64,000 nucleotides of DNA, taken from JAWKWH01 sp041397625 (GTDB lineage Bacteria > Pseudomonadota > Alphaproteobacteria > Rhizobiales > Rhizobiaceae). The stretch covers positions 558,001-622,000 of the forward strand of contig JAWKWH010000002.1 in the NCBI GenBank assembly GCA_041397625.1, read 5' to 3'. The notes under the pieces are model-generated. The model was given only the letters and a program-made list of their open reading frames with translations, had not been told where the DNA came from and searched no databases. Below, in pieces: positions 52,304 to 64,000 of the stretch. The first letter of the stretch is position 1. Each line of letters opens with the position of its first letter. The translations under genes and the position numbers were made by a program.

Positions 52304-53197
52304 TCATCCGACGAAGCGCCTGATCGCGTCGGCCACTTCGGCCGGTTTCTCGTGCAGGATCCAGTGGCCGGCGCCGGCGACGCGCTCGACCGTCAGGTCG
52401 GCTGCATAAGTGTCGAGCCCGTCGAGGCAGGCGGGTCTCAGCGCCTCGTCGTCTTCGCCCCACAGCACCAGATGCGGCACGCGCACGGCAAGCCTATCGG
52501 CCGGCATCTGCAGCAGTTTGGAGACCGGTGCCGGTTCGCCGGGTTTCGGCACGATGATCGGCGAGGCGCGGTACCAATTGAGCATCGCGACCATCGCGCC
52601 CGGCTGCGCCCAGGCCTCCAGATAGCCCGCCCGCAGGGCATCGTTCATCCAGCCGGATTTCGAGAAGCCCTCGATCATGTTGAGCGTGCGGGCAAAGCCG
52701 TTTTCGGCCATGCGGGCGGCAGTGCCCGGCCTGCGCAGCGTGTTGATGTATTGGCTTGCGGCGCGCTGGCCCTCGTCCTCGAAAATGGCGCGCTGGAAGC
52801 AGGCCGGGTGCGCGCCGTTGGCGATCACCAGGTGGGTCAGCCTGTCGGGATAGGCGAACGCATAGGCATAGGCGACCGCCGCGCCCCAGTCGTGGCCGGC
52901 GAGAACGAAGGGTTTTAGCGGCGACAGTTCGTCTGCGAGCGCGGCGATGTCGGCCACCAGGCGACGCACGCGATAGGCCTCGATGTCCTGCGGTTTGGGC
53001 GACAGGTTGTAGCCGCGCTGATCGGGCGCGGCGACGCGGAAACCGGGCGCCAGCGCAAGCATCACCTCGCGCCACGCCGCCCAATATTCGGGAAAGCCGT
53101 GCAGGCAGATGATCAGCGGTGCGTCGACCGCGCCTGTTTCGGCATAATGCAGCCGGTTTGCCCCTTTGCCCGGCACGCCGGGGCGGATCGCGTCCAT
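52304..53197 (-). CDS. Alpha/beta hydrolase, epoxide hydrolase-like
   Basis: A 297-residue hydrolase with the epoxide hydrolase arrangement. The oxyanion motif HGFPEYWAAWR, the nucleophile Asp in AGHDWGAAVAYAYAFAYPD, an Asp in the charge-relay region (LWGEDDEAL), and the catalytic His in GAGHWILHEKPAEV are visible. It lies alone between trmJ (99 bp) and the divergent icd. The natural substrate is unknown; haloalkane or fluoroacetate dehalogenase activity is a less likely alternative. Confidence 0.88.
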   Translation of the reverse strand: MDAIRPGVPGKGANRLHYAETGAVDAPLIICLHGFPEYWAAWREVMLALAPGFRVAAPDQRGYNLSPKPQDIEAYRVRRLVADIAALADELSPLKPFVLAGHDWGAAVAYAYAFAYPDRLTHLVIANGAHPACFQRAIFEDEGQRAASQYINTLRRPGTAARMAENGFARTLNMIEGFSKSGWMNDALRAGYLEAWAQPGAMVAMLNWYRASPIIVPKPGEPAPVSKLLQMPADRLAVRVPHLVLWGEDDEALRPACLDGLDTYAADLTVERVAGAGHWILHEKPAEVADAIRRFVG

Positions 53198-53333
53198 CGG
53201 ATTCCCTCCATTCGCGCAGAGCGCCCGTTACGCCCTTCGCATGGCTTTGCGTTGCGCGCGGCGGGTGTTATAGGGGCGGCAATTCCGGCCGGCCCCGCCC
53301 TTTCCGGCGTCAGTACACAGCGAGGCATTTCAG

Positions 53334-54545
53334 ATGGCAAAAATCAAGGTGGACAATCCGGTCGTCGAGCTCGACGGCGACGAGATGACCCGCATCATCT
53401 GGCAGTTCATCAAGGACAAGCTGATCCACCCCTATCTCGACGTCGACCTGAAATATTACGATCTGGGCATCGAAAAGCGCGACGAGACCGACGACCAGAT
53501 CACCATCGATGCCGCCAATGCCATCAAGCAATACGGGGTCGGCGTCAAATGCGCGACGATCACGCCAGACGAGGCGCGCGTGGAGGAATTCGGCCTGAAG
53601 AAGATGTGGCGCTCGCCCAACGGCACGATCCGCAATATTCTCGGCGGCGTCATCTTCCGCGAACCGATCATCGCCAAGAACGTGCCGCGGCTGGTGCCCG
53701 GCTGGACCCGGCCGGTGATCGTCGGCCGCCACGCGTTTGGCGACCAGTACCGCGCCACCGACTTCAAGTTTCCCGGCAAGGGCAAGCTGACGATCAAGTT
53801 CGTCGGCGAGGACGGCGAAGTGATCGAGCACGAGGTCTATGACGCACCGGCCGCCGGCGTCGCCATGGCGATGTACAATCTCGACGAATCGATTCGCGAC
53901 TTCGCCCGCGCCTCGCTCAATTATGGCCTGCAGCGCGGCTATCCGGTCTATCTGTCAACCAAGAACACGATCATGAAGGTCTATGACGGCCGCTTCAAGG
54001 ACATCTTCCAGGAGATCTACGAGGCGGAGTTCGAGGACAAGTTCAAGGAAGCCAAGATCACCTACGAGCACCGGCTGATCGACGACATGGTGGCGGCCAA
54101 CCTGAAATGGTCGGGCGGCTATGTGTGGGCGTGCAAGAACTATGACGGCGACGTGCAGTCCGACACGGTGGCACAGGGTTTCGGCTCGCTCGGCCTGATG
54201 ACCTCGGTGCTGATGACGCCGGACGGCAGGACGGTGGAGGCCGAGGCCGCGCACGGCACGGTCACCCGCCACTTTCGCCAGCACCAGAAGGGCGAGGAGA
54301 CCTCGACCAACTCGATCGCCTCGATCTTCGCCTGGACGCGCGGCCTGGCGCATCGCGCCAAGCTCGACGACAACGCCGACCTGAAGCGCTTCGCCGACAC
54401 ACTGGAAAAGGTCTGCGTCTCGACGGTGGAATCGGGCTTCATGACCAAGGATCTGGCGCTGTTGATCGGTCCCGACCAGCCGTGGCTGTCGACCACCGGC
54501 TTCCTCGACAAGATCGACGAGAACCTGCAGAAGGCGATGGGGTGA
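53334..54545 (+). CDS. icd: NADP-dependent isocitrate dehydrogenase
   Basis: A 403-residue TCA-cycle enzyme of the eukaryote-like dimeric NADP-IDH type. Motifs: VVELDGDEMTRIIWQFIKDKLI, SPNGTIRNILGGVIFREPI, the Mg-isocitrate segment DDMVAANLKWSGGYVWACKNYDGDVQSD, and AHGTVTRHFRQHQKGEETSTNSIASIFAW for NADP. It is followed after 20 bp by a LysE-type exporter gene. Confidence 0.98.
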   Translation: MAKIKVDNPVVELDGDEMTRIIWQFIKDKLIHPYLDVDLKYYDLGIEKRDETDDQITIDAANAIKQYGVGVKCATITPDEARVEEFGLKKMWRSPNGTIRNILGGVIFREPIIAKNVPRLVPGWTRPVIVGRHAFGDQYRATDFKFPGKGKLTIKFVGEDGEVIEHEVYDAPAAGVAMAMYNLDESIRDFARASLNYGLQRGYPVYLSTKNTIMKVYDGRFKDIFQEIYEAEFEDKFKEAKITYEHRLIDDMVAANLKWSGGYVWACKNYDGDVQSDTVAQGFGSLGLMTSVLMTPDGRTVEAEAAHGTVTRHFRQHQKGEETSTNSIASIFAWTRGLAHRAKLDDNADLKRFADTLEKVCVSTVESGFMTKDLALLIGPDQPWLSTTGFLDKIDENLQKAMG

Positions 54546-54565
54546 GATAAACCGGAGCGGCGATC

Positions 54566-55177
54566 ATGACGATCGAGTTTCTGCTCACCTCGCTGATCGT
54601 GATTCTCATTCCCGGCACCGGCGTGCTCTACACGCTCGCCGTCGGCCTCGGGCGCGGGTTCCGGCATTCCGCGTCGGCCGCGCTCGGCTGCACGCTCGGC
54701 ATCCTGCCCTCGGCGGTCGCCGGCATTACCGGGCTTGCCGCGCTCCTCCATGCAAGCGCGCTTGCCTATCAGGGGCTGAAATATGCGGGCGCGGCCTATC
54801 TTCTCTACATGGCCTGGACGATTGCCCGCGAGGGCGGCGCGCTCGATGTCAGGGGCGACCGCAAGCAGCGGAGCCACTTGCAGACCGCCGTTCAGGGCAT
54901 GCTGATCAACACGCTGAACCCCAAGCTGACGATCTTCTTCCTCGCCTTCCTGCCGCAATTCGTGCCGGCAAACGCGGTGAACGCCACGGCCCTCTTCGTC
55001 TTCGACGCGGCGGTCTTCATGGCGCTGACCTTCGTCGTCTTCGTGCTCTACGGGGCATGCGCCGCCCATGCACGCGACTACGTCGTCGCGCGTCCGGCGG
55101 TCATGCGCCGGCTGCGCTACGGATTTGCCGCAACCTTCGGATTGCTCAGCGTCCGCCTGGCGCTTTCCGAGCGCTGA
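54566..55177 (+). CDS. LysE family translocator
   Basis: A 203-residue inner-membrane exporter (RhtB/LysE family) with about six hydrophobic segments and the signature IPGTGVLYTLAVGLGRGFRHSASAALGCTLG near the start. It probably exports an amino acid or analogue; the substrate is unknown. It lies 20 bp downstream of icd and converges with alaS (6 bp gap). Confidence 0.93.
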   Translation: MTIEFLLTSLIVILIPGTGVLYTLAVGLGRGFRHSASAALGCTLGILPSAVAGITGLAALLHASALAYQGLKYAGAAYLLYMAWTIAREGGALDVRGDRKQRSHLQTAVQGMLINTLNPKLTIFFLAFLPQFVPANAVNATALFVFDAAVFMALTFVVFVLYGACAAHARDYVVARPAVMRRLRYGFAATFGLLSVRLALSER

Positions 55178-55183
55178 TCGCCG

Positions 55184-57844
<2,661 letters not shown>

Positions 57845-58177
57845 ACCAATTGCCCTTGCACGGAAAACCCGATTGCCCTTGCGCGGAAGCCGGACCGCAC
57901 TGACGTGGCCGGTGCCGGAGACCGGAACCGCCTTTTATCGGCGCACCCCGCCGCTGTCCATCGTCATCGCCGGATCGCCCTCGCGAGGCACCGCCCGCGG
58001 GCGGCTTGCGTTCATGCAGGACGGGGACCGGCCGGCTCGAGCCCGGGCGATCCCCTTCACAGGCCTGCTGTCGTTTCCGCCGCCTTGCCCGGCCGGTTCG
58101 GCCAAGTCGGACCGACACGCGGGCTTTTGCCGCCTTGGCGAGCGCTCCGCGGCCGTCCCTGCGGCCGGGCTCGATGA
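57845..58177. other. Intergenic region alaS / recA
   Basis: 333 bp without a credible gene. It contains the tandem repeat near the alaS start and presumably the alaS promoter and the end of the recA transcript. Short reading frames here lack ribosome sites and follow codon shadows. No clear terminator hairpin was found. Confidence 0.6.
57849..57888. repeat. Tandem 23-bp duplication in the alaS leader
   Basis: ATTGCCCTTGC(A/G)CGGAA occurs at 57849-57865 and again at 57872-57888 (16 of 17 identical, period 23). On the minus strand it duplicates the AAGGGCAAT ribosome-binding context immediately before the alaS start codon. Confidence 0.85.
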
Positions 58178-59281
<1,104 letters not shown>

Positions 59282-59350
59282 CGTACAATACCCCTTGATC
59301 GTCAATCGTGATCGTCAGTGAAGGCCGGACGCGCCGTTGCCGTGCCGTTT

Positions 59351-59379
59351 TATGTACCGGTTTTGTTCCCGTTTGGCAA
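59351..59379 (-). promoter_or_regulatory. recA sigma-70 promoter with overlapping LexA (SOS) box
   Basis: On the minus strand -35 TTGCCA (59379-59374), 17-bp spacer, -10 TACATA (59356-59351). GTAC-N7-GTTC, one base from the alphaproteobacterial SOS consensus GTTC-N7-GTTC, occupies 59354-59368 on the plus strand, overlapping the spacer and -10. It lies about 70 bp before the recA start. Confidence 0.75.
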
Positions 59380-59430
59380 GAGGATTTCAAGACACTGAAA
59401 TAACGCCATAAATTGGCGAATGTTCTATTT

Positions 59431-59460
59431 TTGTCCTTGGCGACCTATATCGCATATATT
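59431..59460 (+). promoter_or_regulatory. Possible psuK promoter
   Basis: TTGTCC and TATATT spaced by 18 bp in the recA-psuK divergent region, in an AT-rich part (ATTTTTGTCC...). Positions are sigma-70-like but not strong; this is a candidate only. The rest of 59282-59589 has no gene. Confidence 0.35.
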
Positions 59461-59589
59461 CCCTTGAAACATGCAGCCATCGAAATTCCGCGCACCCGCC
59501 CTCCCCTGACCGCCCGAATCGGCTTCGTGGTTGTCGGCCGGCGCCGGCTCGCCTAGAGTCGCGGCAACGCTGCCCTCCGGAACCCGTCC

Positions 59590-60546
59590 ATGAGAAAACC
59601 CAAGCTCCTTGCCATCGGCGGCGCCCATGTCGACCGACGCGGCCGCTCCGACGGCCCGTTCGTGCCCGGCGTTTCCAATCCCGGCACCATGCGCGAGGAA
59701 GTCGGCGGAGCGGCGTTCAATACCGCGCGGGTGGCCGCCCGTCTGGGCACCGAGGTATCGATGATGACGGCGCGCGGCGGCGATGCGGCGGGTGCCGCGG
59801 TCACAGCCGCCATCATGGCGGCGAACATCGCCGACCTTTCGGCCACCCATCTCGACCGGGTGACGCCGAGCTACACCGCCATCCTCGACGATCACGGCGA
59901 GCTGGTCGGCGCGATTGCCGACATGCGGCTCTACGACACCGCCCTCGACAAGCTGTCGCGGCGCGCGGCGACGCGCGTGGCGGTCGCGGCCGCCGACGCG
60001 GTGCTGTTCGACGCCAATCTGCCGGAAACGGCGATCGCCCGCATCGCCGAGTTTGCCGCCGGCAAGCCGGTTTTCGCCAACGCCATCTCGCCGGCCAAGG
60101 CGGTACGGCTGATCCCGTTCCTGCCCATGCTTTCCGGCCTGTTCATGAACGGAAACGAGGCGCGCGCCATCACCGGCCTCGACACCGACGACGAGGCGAT
60201 GCTGGTGGCGGCGCTGCGCGGCCTCGGCCTGTCGTCGGCGGTGGTGACGCGGGGCGCAGGCTCCGTCATCGGCTACGATGCGCGCGGCGCCCATGTGCTC
60301 GCCCCGCCGAAGGTCGAGGCCGGCGACGTCACCGGCGCGGGCGATGCGCTTGCCGGCGCCACCATCGCCGCCCAGCTTGCCGGCAAGCCGCTGGCCGAGG
60401 CGTTGCGGCCGGGCGTGGCGGCCGCCTGCCTGATCGTCGCCTCGACCAGCGCGGTTCCTGATTTTTCCGATGACAGTTTCGCCGCGATGCTGCAAAGCGT
60501 GGGCGCAGCGCGGGTGCTCGCCGCCGCCGACAGACAGGATGCGTAA
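59590..60546 (+). CDS. psuK: PfkB-family sugar kinase, probable pseudouridine kinase
   Basis: A 318-residue ribokinase-fold kinase. Signatures: EEVGGAAFNTARVAARLGTEV near the substrate site and the PfkB motif AGDVTGAGDALAGATIA with the catalytic Asp. Its adjacency (3-bp gap) to psuG indicates pseudouridine 5-kinase activity making pseudouridine 5'-phosphate, which PsuG then splits. Only the pairing distinguishes it from other PfkB kinases. Confidence 0.9.
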   Translation: MRKPKLLAIGGAHVDRRGRSDGPFVPGVSNPGTMREEVGGAAFNTARVAARLGTEVSMMTARGGDAAGAAVTAAIMAANIADLSATHLDRVTPSYTAILDDHGELVGAIADMRLYDTALDKLSRRAATRVAVAAADAVLFDANLPETAIARIAEFAAGKPVFANAISPAKAVRLIPFLPMLSGLFMNGNEARAITGLDTDDEAMLVAALRGLGLSSAVVTRGAGSVIGYDARGAHVLAPPKVEAGDVTGAGDALAGATIAAQLAGKPLAEALRPGVAAACLIVASTSAVPDFSDDSFAAMLQSVGAARVLAAADRQDA

Positions 60547-60549
60547 GCC

Positions 60550-61473
<924 letters not shown>

Positions 61474-61481
61474 GCCAGTCG

Positions 61482-61499
61482 CTGTGGCAATTGCCACAG
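61482..61499. promoter_or_regulatory. Perfect 18-bp palindrome upstream of the haem peroxidase gene
   Basis: CTGTGGCAA followed directly by TTGCCACAG, a loop-free perfect dyad, between psuG and the peroxidase start. A terminator would need a loop and T-run, which are absent, so a dimeric regulator operator is the better reading. It is 94 bp upstream of the peroxidase start. Confidence 0.6.
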
Positions 61500-61592
61500 G
61501 CTTTGCAAATCAATCGGCCGATAATATCCTTCCGGTTTCGGATCGGCGACGGTCGTCCACCCCGCCGTCCCGCCGGTTGCGAGGAGGCCTTG

Positions 61593-64000
61593 ATGATCCG
61601 CCGCATTGGTAAGTTCGTTCTCATCGCCCTTGTCGTCATTGTCGCCGGTGGGCTCGTTTCCTATCACTTCACCGCCAGCGAACAGGACAAGAAGGTGTTG
61701 TCGGCATGCTGGACCATGGTGTGGGCCGGCTTCCGGCCGATCGAGGACGTCCGGCGCGCCGAGCGCTTCCTCGGCAAGGTCGACGAGGCGACGGCGATCT
61801 GCCGCGGCGACCGCAACTACGCGCTGCATGCCGCGACGCCCTGGGTCGACTGGTCGAACTATTGGGGATCCGGCGACGAAAGCACGAAGGCGACCGGCGG
61901 CACCGGGCTGATCCGCGACGCGCTGTCGGCGCTGCTGTCGGTGACCGACCACGTCTTCGACCGCGACACGCGCGGCCTCGACGGCACGCTGCTCGACCTC
62001 GAATACCAGCGCATGGAGCTGATCCGCTTCAACCTGTTCGACAACGCCACCTACCCGCAATACGCAAAGGGCCGCGACGAGGCGGGCGAACACGTGCCGG
62101 GCTCGCTCATCAGGATATGGCCGGAGATGCGGCTTGCCCCCGACCATCCCGATTTCGCCAAGGTCGAGACACTTGACGGCGGCGGCCAGCTTTGCGGCGG
62201 CGAGCTCATCCGTCACCGCACGCTGACCGGCATCTGCAACGATATCCGCAATCCGGCGATGGGCTCGTCGGGCCAGCTTTTCGCCCGCAACAGCGCCTTC
62301 GAGGCGACCTTTCCGCGGCTTTCGCGCAACAAGCTTGCCGAAAACCGCCACGGTAACCGGCTCGGACTGTTGAAGCCCGATCCGCAGGTGATCAGCCGCA
62401 AGCTCTTCACCCGGCCGCAGGCGGCGGACTCCAACTGCAATGACGGCAAGGGCGACGGCACGGCGGCGGCCGACTGCGCCTATACCAGGGCCAGTTTCTT
62501 CAACGTGCTCGCCGCCTACTGGATCCAGTTCATGACCCACGACTGGTTCTCGCACATGGTCGAGGCGCGCAACGATCGCGAGCGGCTGATCGGCGAGGAT
62601 GGCGGCACGCCAAGCCTCGGCTGCAACGTCTCGGGCATCGAGCAGGCCGAGCTCGGCTGCCGGCCGCAGGACAAGATGGAGCGCTCGCTCTATGCGGCGG
62701 AAGACGATCCGCCGATGCTCGACGGCGACCGGCCGGCGCGCGCCTACAAGACGACGCGCAACACGGTCACCGCCTGGTGGGACGCCTCGCAGATCTACGG
62801 CTATGACGAGCGCTCGCGTCGGCGCGTGATCCGCGATCCCGGCGATCCGGCGAAGCTCCTGCTGGTCACCGGCTCGGCCGCCGGCAACGGCACCGACGGC
62901 TACCTGCCGCTGTTCAACCCGCCCTGCGGCGCAGACGAGAGCGGCGACTGCGCGCCGATCAACCCGGAATGGGCCGGACAGGAGGCGACCGCCTTTCCCG
63001 ACAACTGGTCGGTGGGCCTGAGCTTCTATCACAACCTGTTCGCGCGCGAGCACAACGCCTTCGTCGACGCCTTCCGCAAACGGGCCGAGGCCGATCCGGA
63101 GGCCGATTCGGGCCTGCGCGATCCGGCCGACCCGGACCGGGTGATCACCTATGGCGAACTGGCCGGCCCCGGCGGCGCCGACCAGCTTTTCGAGATCGGC
63201 CGCCTCGTGGTCTCGGCGCTGATCGCAAAGATTCACACCATCGAATGGACCACGCAGCTGCTCTACAACAACCCGCTGCACAAGGGCATGAATTCCAACT
63301 GGAGCGGCCTGTTCGAGGACCACCCGGTGCCGAGCGACGTGACTGCCAGACTGTTGCGGCGGCTGTCGGCATCAAACGATCCGGTGGAGGCGAACCTGTT
63401 CTATTCCGCCTTCAACGCCGGACCGGGCATCATCGGCACGGGTTCCAGCAGATACCCCTTCCCCGCCTTCCTCAACCGGGCGCTCGGGCGCGACAAATGG
63501 AGCCTTTCGAACCCCGACCACGTCAATGGCGGCACCAACCATTTCGGCTCGCCGTTCAACTTCCCGGAGGAGTTCACTTCCGTCTACCGGCTGCACCCGC
63601 TGCTGCCCGACCTGCTTGAACTGCGCCAGCTCGGCGACCCGAACCACGTTGCCGGCAAGGTGCCCGTCGTTTCCACCTTCCGGGCGGCAGCCACGGCGAG
63701 CATGCACGACAACGGGCTTTCGGCCTGGGCGCTGTCGATGGGCCGCCAGCGCCTCGGCGCGCTGGTGCTGCAGAACCATCCGCGCTTCCTCCAGAACCTC
63801 GATCTGAGGCCGCGGCTCGACACGACGATCGACGTCGCCGCGCTCGACATCATCCGCGACCGCGAGCGCGGCATTGCCCGCTTCAACGAATTCCGCCGCC
63901 AGATCGGCCTGAAGCAGCTGACCGGTTTTGACGATTTCATCGAGGCGCGCCTGCTCGATGGCGAAAGGAAAGGCACGCTGAGCGATGCCGACAAGGCCGC
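61593..64000 (+). CDS. Animal-type haem peroxidase (cyclooxygenase-like subfamily), 3' end outside window
   Basis: At least 802 residues, open to the right edge. It starts ATG 61593 with GAGGAGG at 5 bp; MIRRIGKFVLIALVVIVAGGLVS is a membrane anchor or signal. The animal peroxidase superfamily signature is clear. Distal-site Gln/His/Asp are in WIQFMTHDWFSH, catalytic Arg-Glu-His-Asn in NLFAREHNAF, and the proximal His in YRLHPLLPD. This last motif resembles prostaglandin synthase/lipid dioxygenase members (YxxHPLxPD) rather than myeloperoxidase. A lipid or small-aromatic oxidation role at the envelope is possible. Nothing upstream in its operon is evident. Confidence 0.88.
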   Translation, partial: MIRRIGKFVLIALVVIVAGGLVSYHFTASEQDKKVLSACWTMVWAGFRPIEDVRRAERFLGKVDEATAICRGDRNYALHAATPWVDWSNYWGSGDESTKATGGTGLIRDALSALLSVTDHVFDRDTRGLDGTLLDLEYQRMELIRFNLFDNATYPQYAKGRDEAGEHVPGSLIRIWPEMRLAPDHPDFAKVETLDGGGQLCGGELIRHRTLTGICNDIRNPAMGSSGQLFARNSAFEATFPRLSRNKLAENRHGNRLGLLKPDPQVISRKLFTRPQAADSNCNDGKGDGTAAADCAYTRASFFNVLAAYWIQFMTHDWFSHMVEARNDRERLIGEDGGTPSLGCNVSGIEQAELGCRPQDKMERSLYAAEDDPPMLDGDRPARAYKTTRNTVTAWWDASQIYGYDERSRRRVIRDPGDPAKLLLVTGSAAGNGTDGYLPLFNPPCGADESGDCAPINPEWAGQEATAFPDNWSVGLSFYHNLFAREHNAFVDAFRKRAEADPEADSGLRDPADPDRVITYGELAGPGGADQLFEIGRLVVSALIAKIHTIEWTTQLLYNNPLHKGMNSNWSGLFEDHPVPSDVTARLLRRLSASNDPVEANLFYSAFNAGPGIIGTGSSRYPFPAFLNRALGRDKWSLSNPDHVNGGTNHFGSPFNFPEEFTSVYRLHPLLPDLLELRQLGDPNHVAGKVPVVSTFRAAATASMHDNGLSAWALSMGRQRLGALVLQNHPRFLQNLDLRPRLDTTIDVAALDIIRDRERGIARFNEFRRQIGLKQLTGFDDFIEARLLDGERKGTLSDADKA

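Overview
The window is a piece of an alphaproteobacterial chromosome, most likely from the Hyphomicrobiales (Rhizobiales) and probably a Mesorhizobium/Phyllobacteriaceae-type genome. This is inferred from high GC, SOS-box style, gene order (alaC-hom-glpX-recJ; the folE-hisI block diverging from an IscU-like gene and yidD; alaS beside recA), and the presence of PHB synthase, TtcA, Grx4 and a cpa-type Flp pilus locus. No rRNA and no CRISPR array was seen. One tRNA (Glu, UUC) is present.

Layout. Positions 1-4797 (minus strand) carry a Flp/Tad pilus assembly operon, cpaB-cpaC-small lipoprotein-cpaE-cpaF, with cpaF cut by the window edge. parE diverges from it (5049-7079). From 7365 to 15781 come a membrane HEAT-type protein facing a DUF2336 protein, a MaoC hydratase/CitE-like lyase pair, an MFS transporter, a coupled flavin reductase/nitroreductase pair, a secreted repeat protein and an acyltransferase. 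From 15865 to 25356 come thrS, a LysM protein, yidD, an IscU-like scaffold, folE, hisI, a patatin, and the divergent oxyR/katG pair ending in a clear terminator. Positions 25417-30942 hold the minus-strand series alaC, hom, glpX, recJ. A small lipoprotein and phaC diverge near 31500, followed by an M15-type lipoprotein and tRNA-Glu.

The accessory part lies between tRNA-Glu (34818) and about 43585. It begins with a frameshifted IS481-type transposase remnant and ends with a broken phage tail tape-measure fragment. Between these lie six co-oriented exported proteins: an L,D-transpeptidase, a small lipoprotein, two proteins sharing one repeated domain that I suspect is lysozyme-inhibitor-like, a META-domain fusion, and an M15-like peptidase. 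They are followed by a divergent regulator pair: a membrane-anchored TPR protein with an intracellular DNA-binding-like domain, and a LuxR-type regulator. I read this as a peptidoglycan remodelling/protection island with its own regulators. It is the best candidate for an undescribed system in the window, but its function is inferred.

From 43586 to the end the content is again mostly housekeeping: an AI-2E family permease, a DM13 protein, grxD-ytoQ, a Bcr/CflA pump, ttcA with a methyltransferase, rpsD, murI-trmJ, an epoxide hydrolase-like protein, icd, a LysE exporter, alaS, recA behind a LexA-type promoter, and psuK-psuG. The last gene is a large animal-type haem peroxidase with cyclooxygenase-like active-site motifs, cut off by the window end.

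Translation starts were chosen by Shine-Dalgarno spacing. Several differ from the longest open frame, and this is noted per gene.
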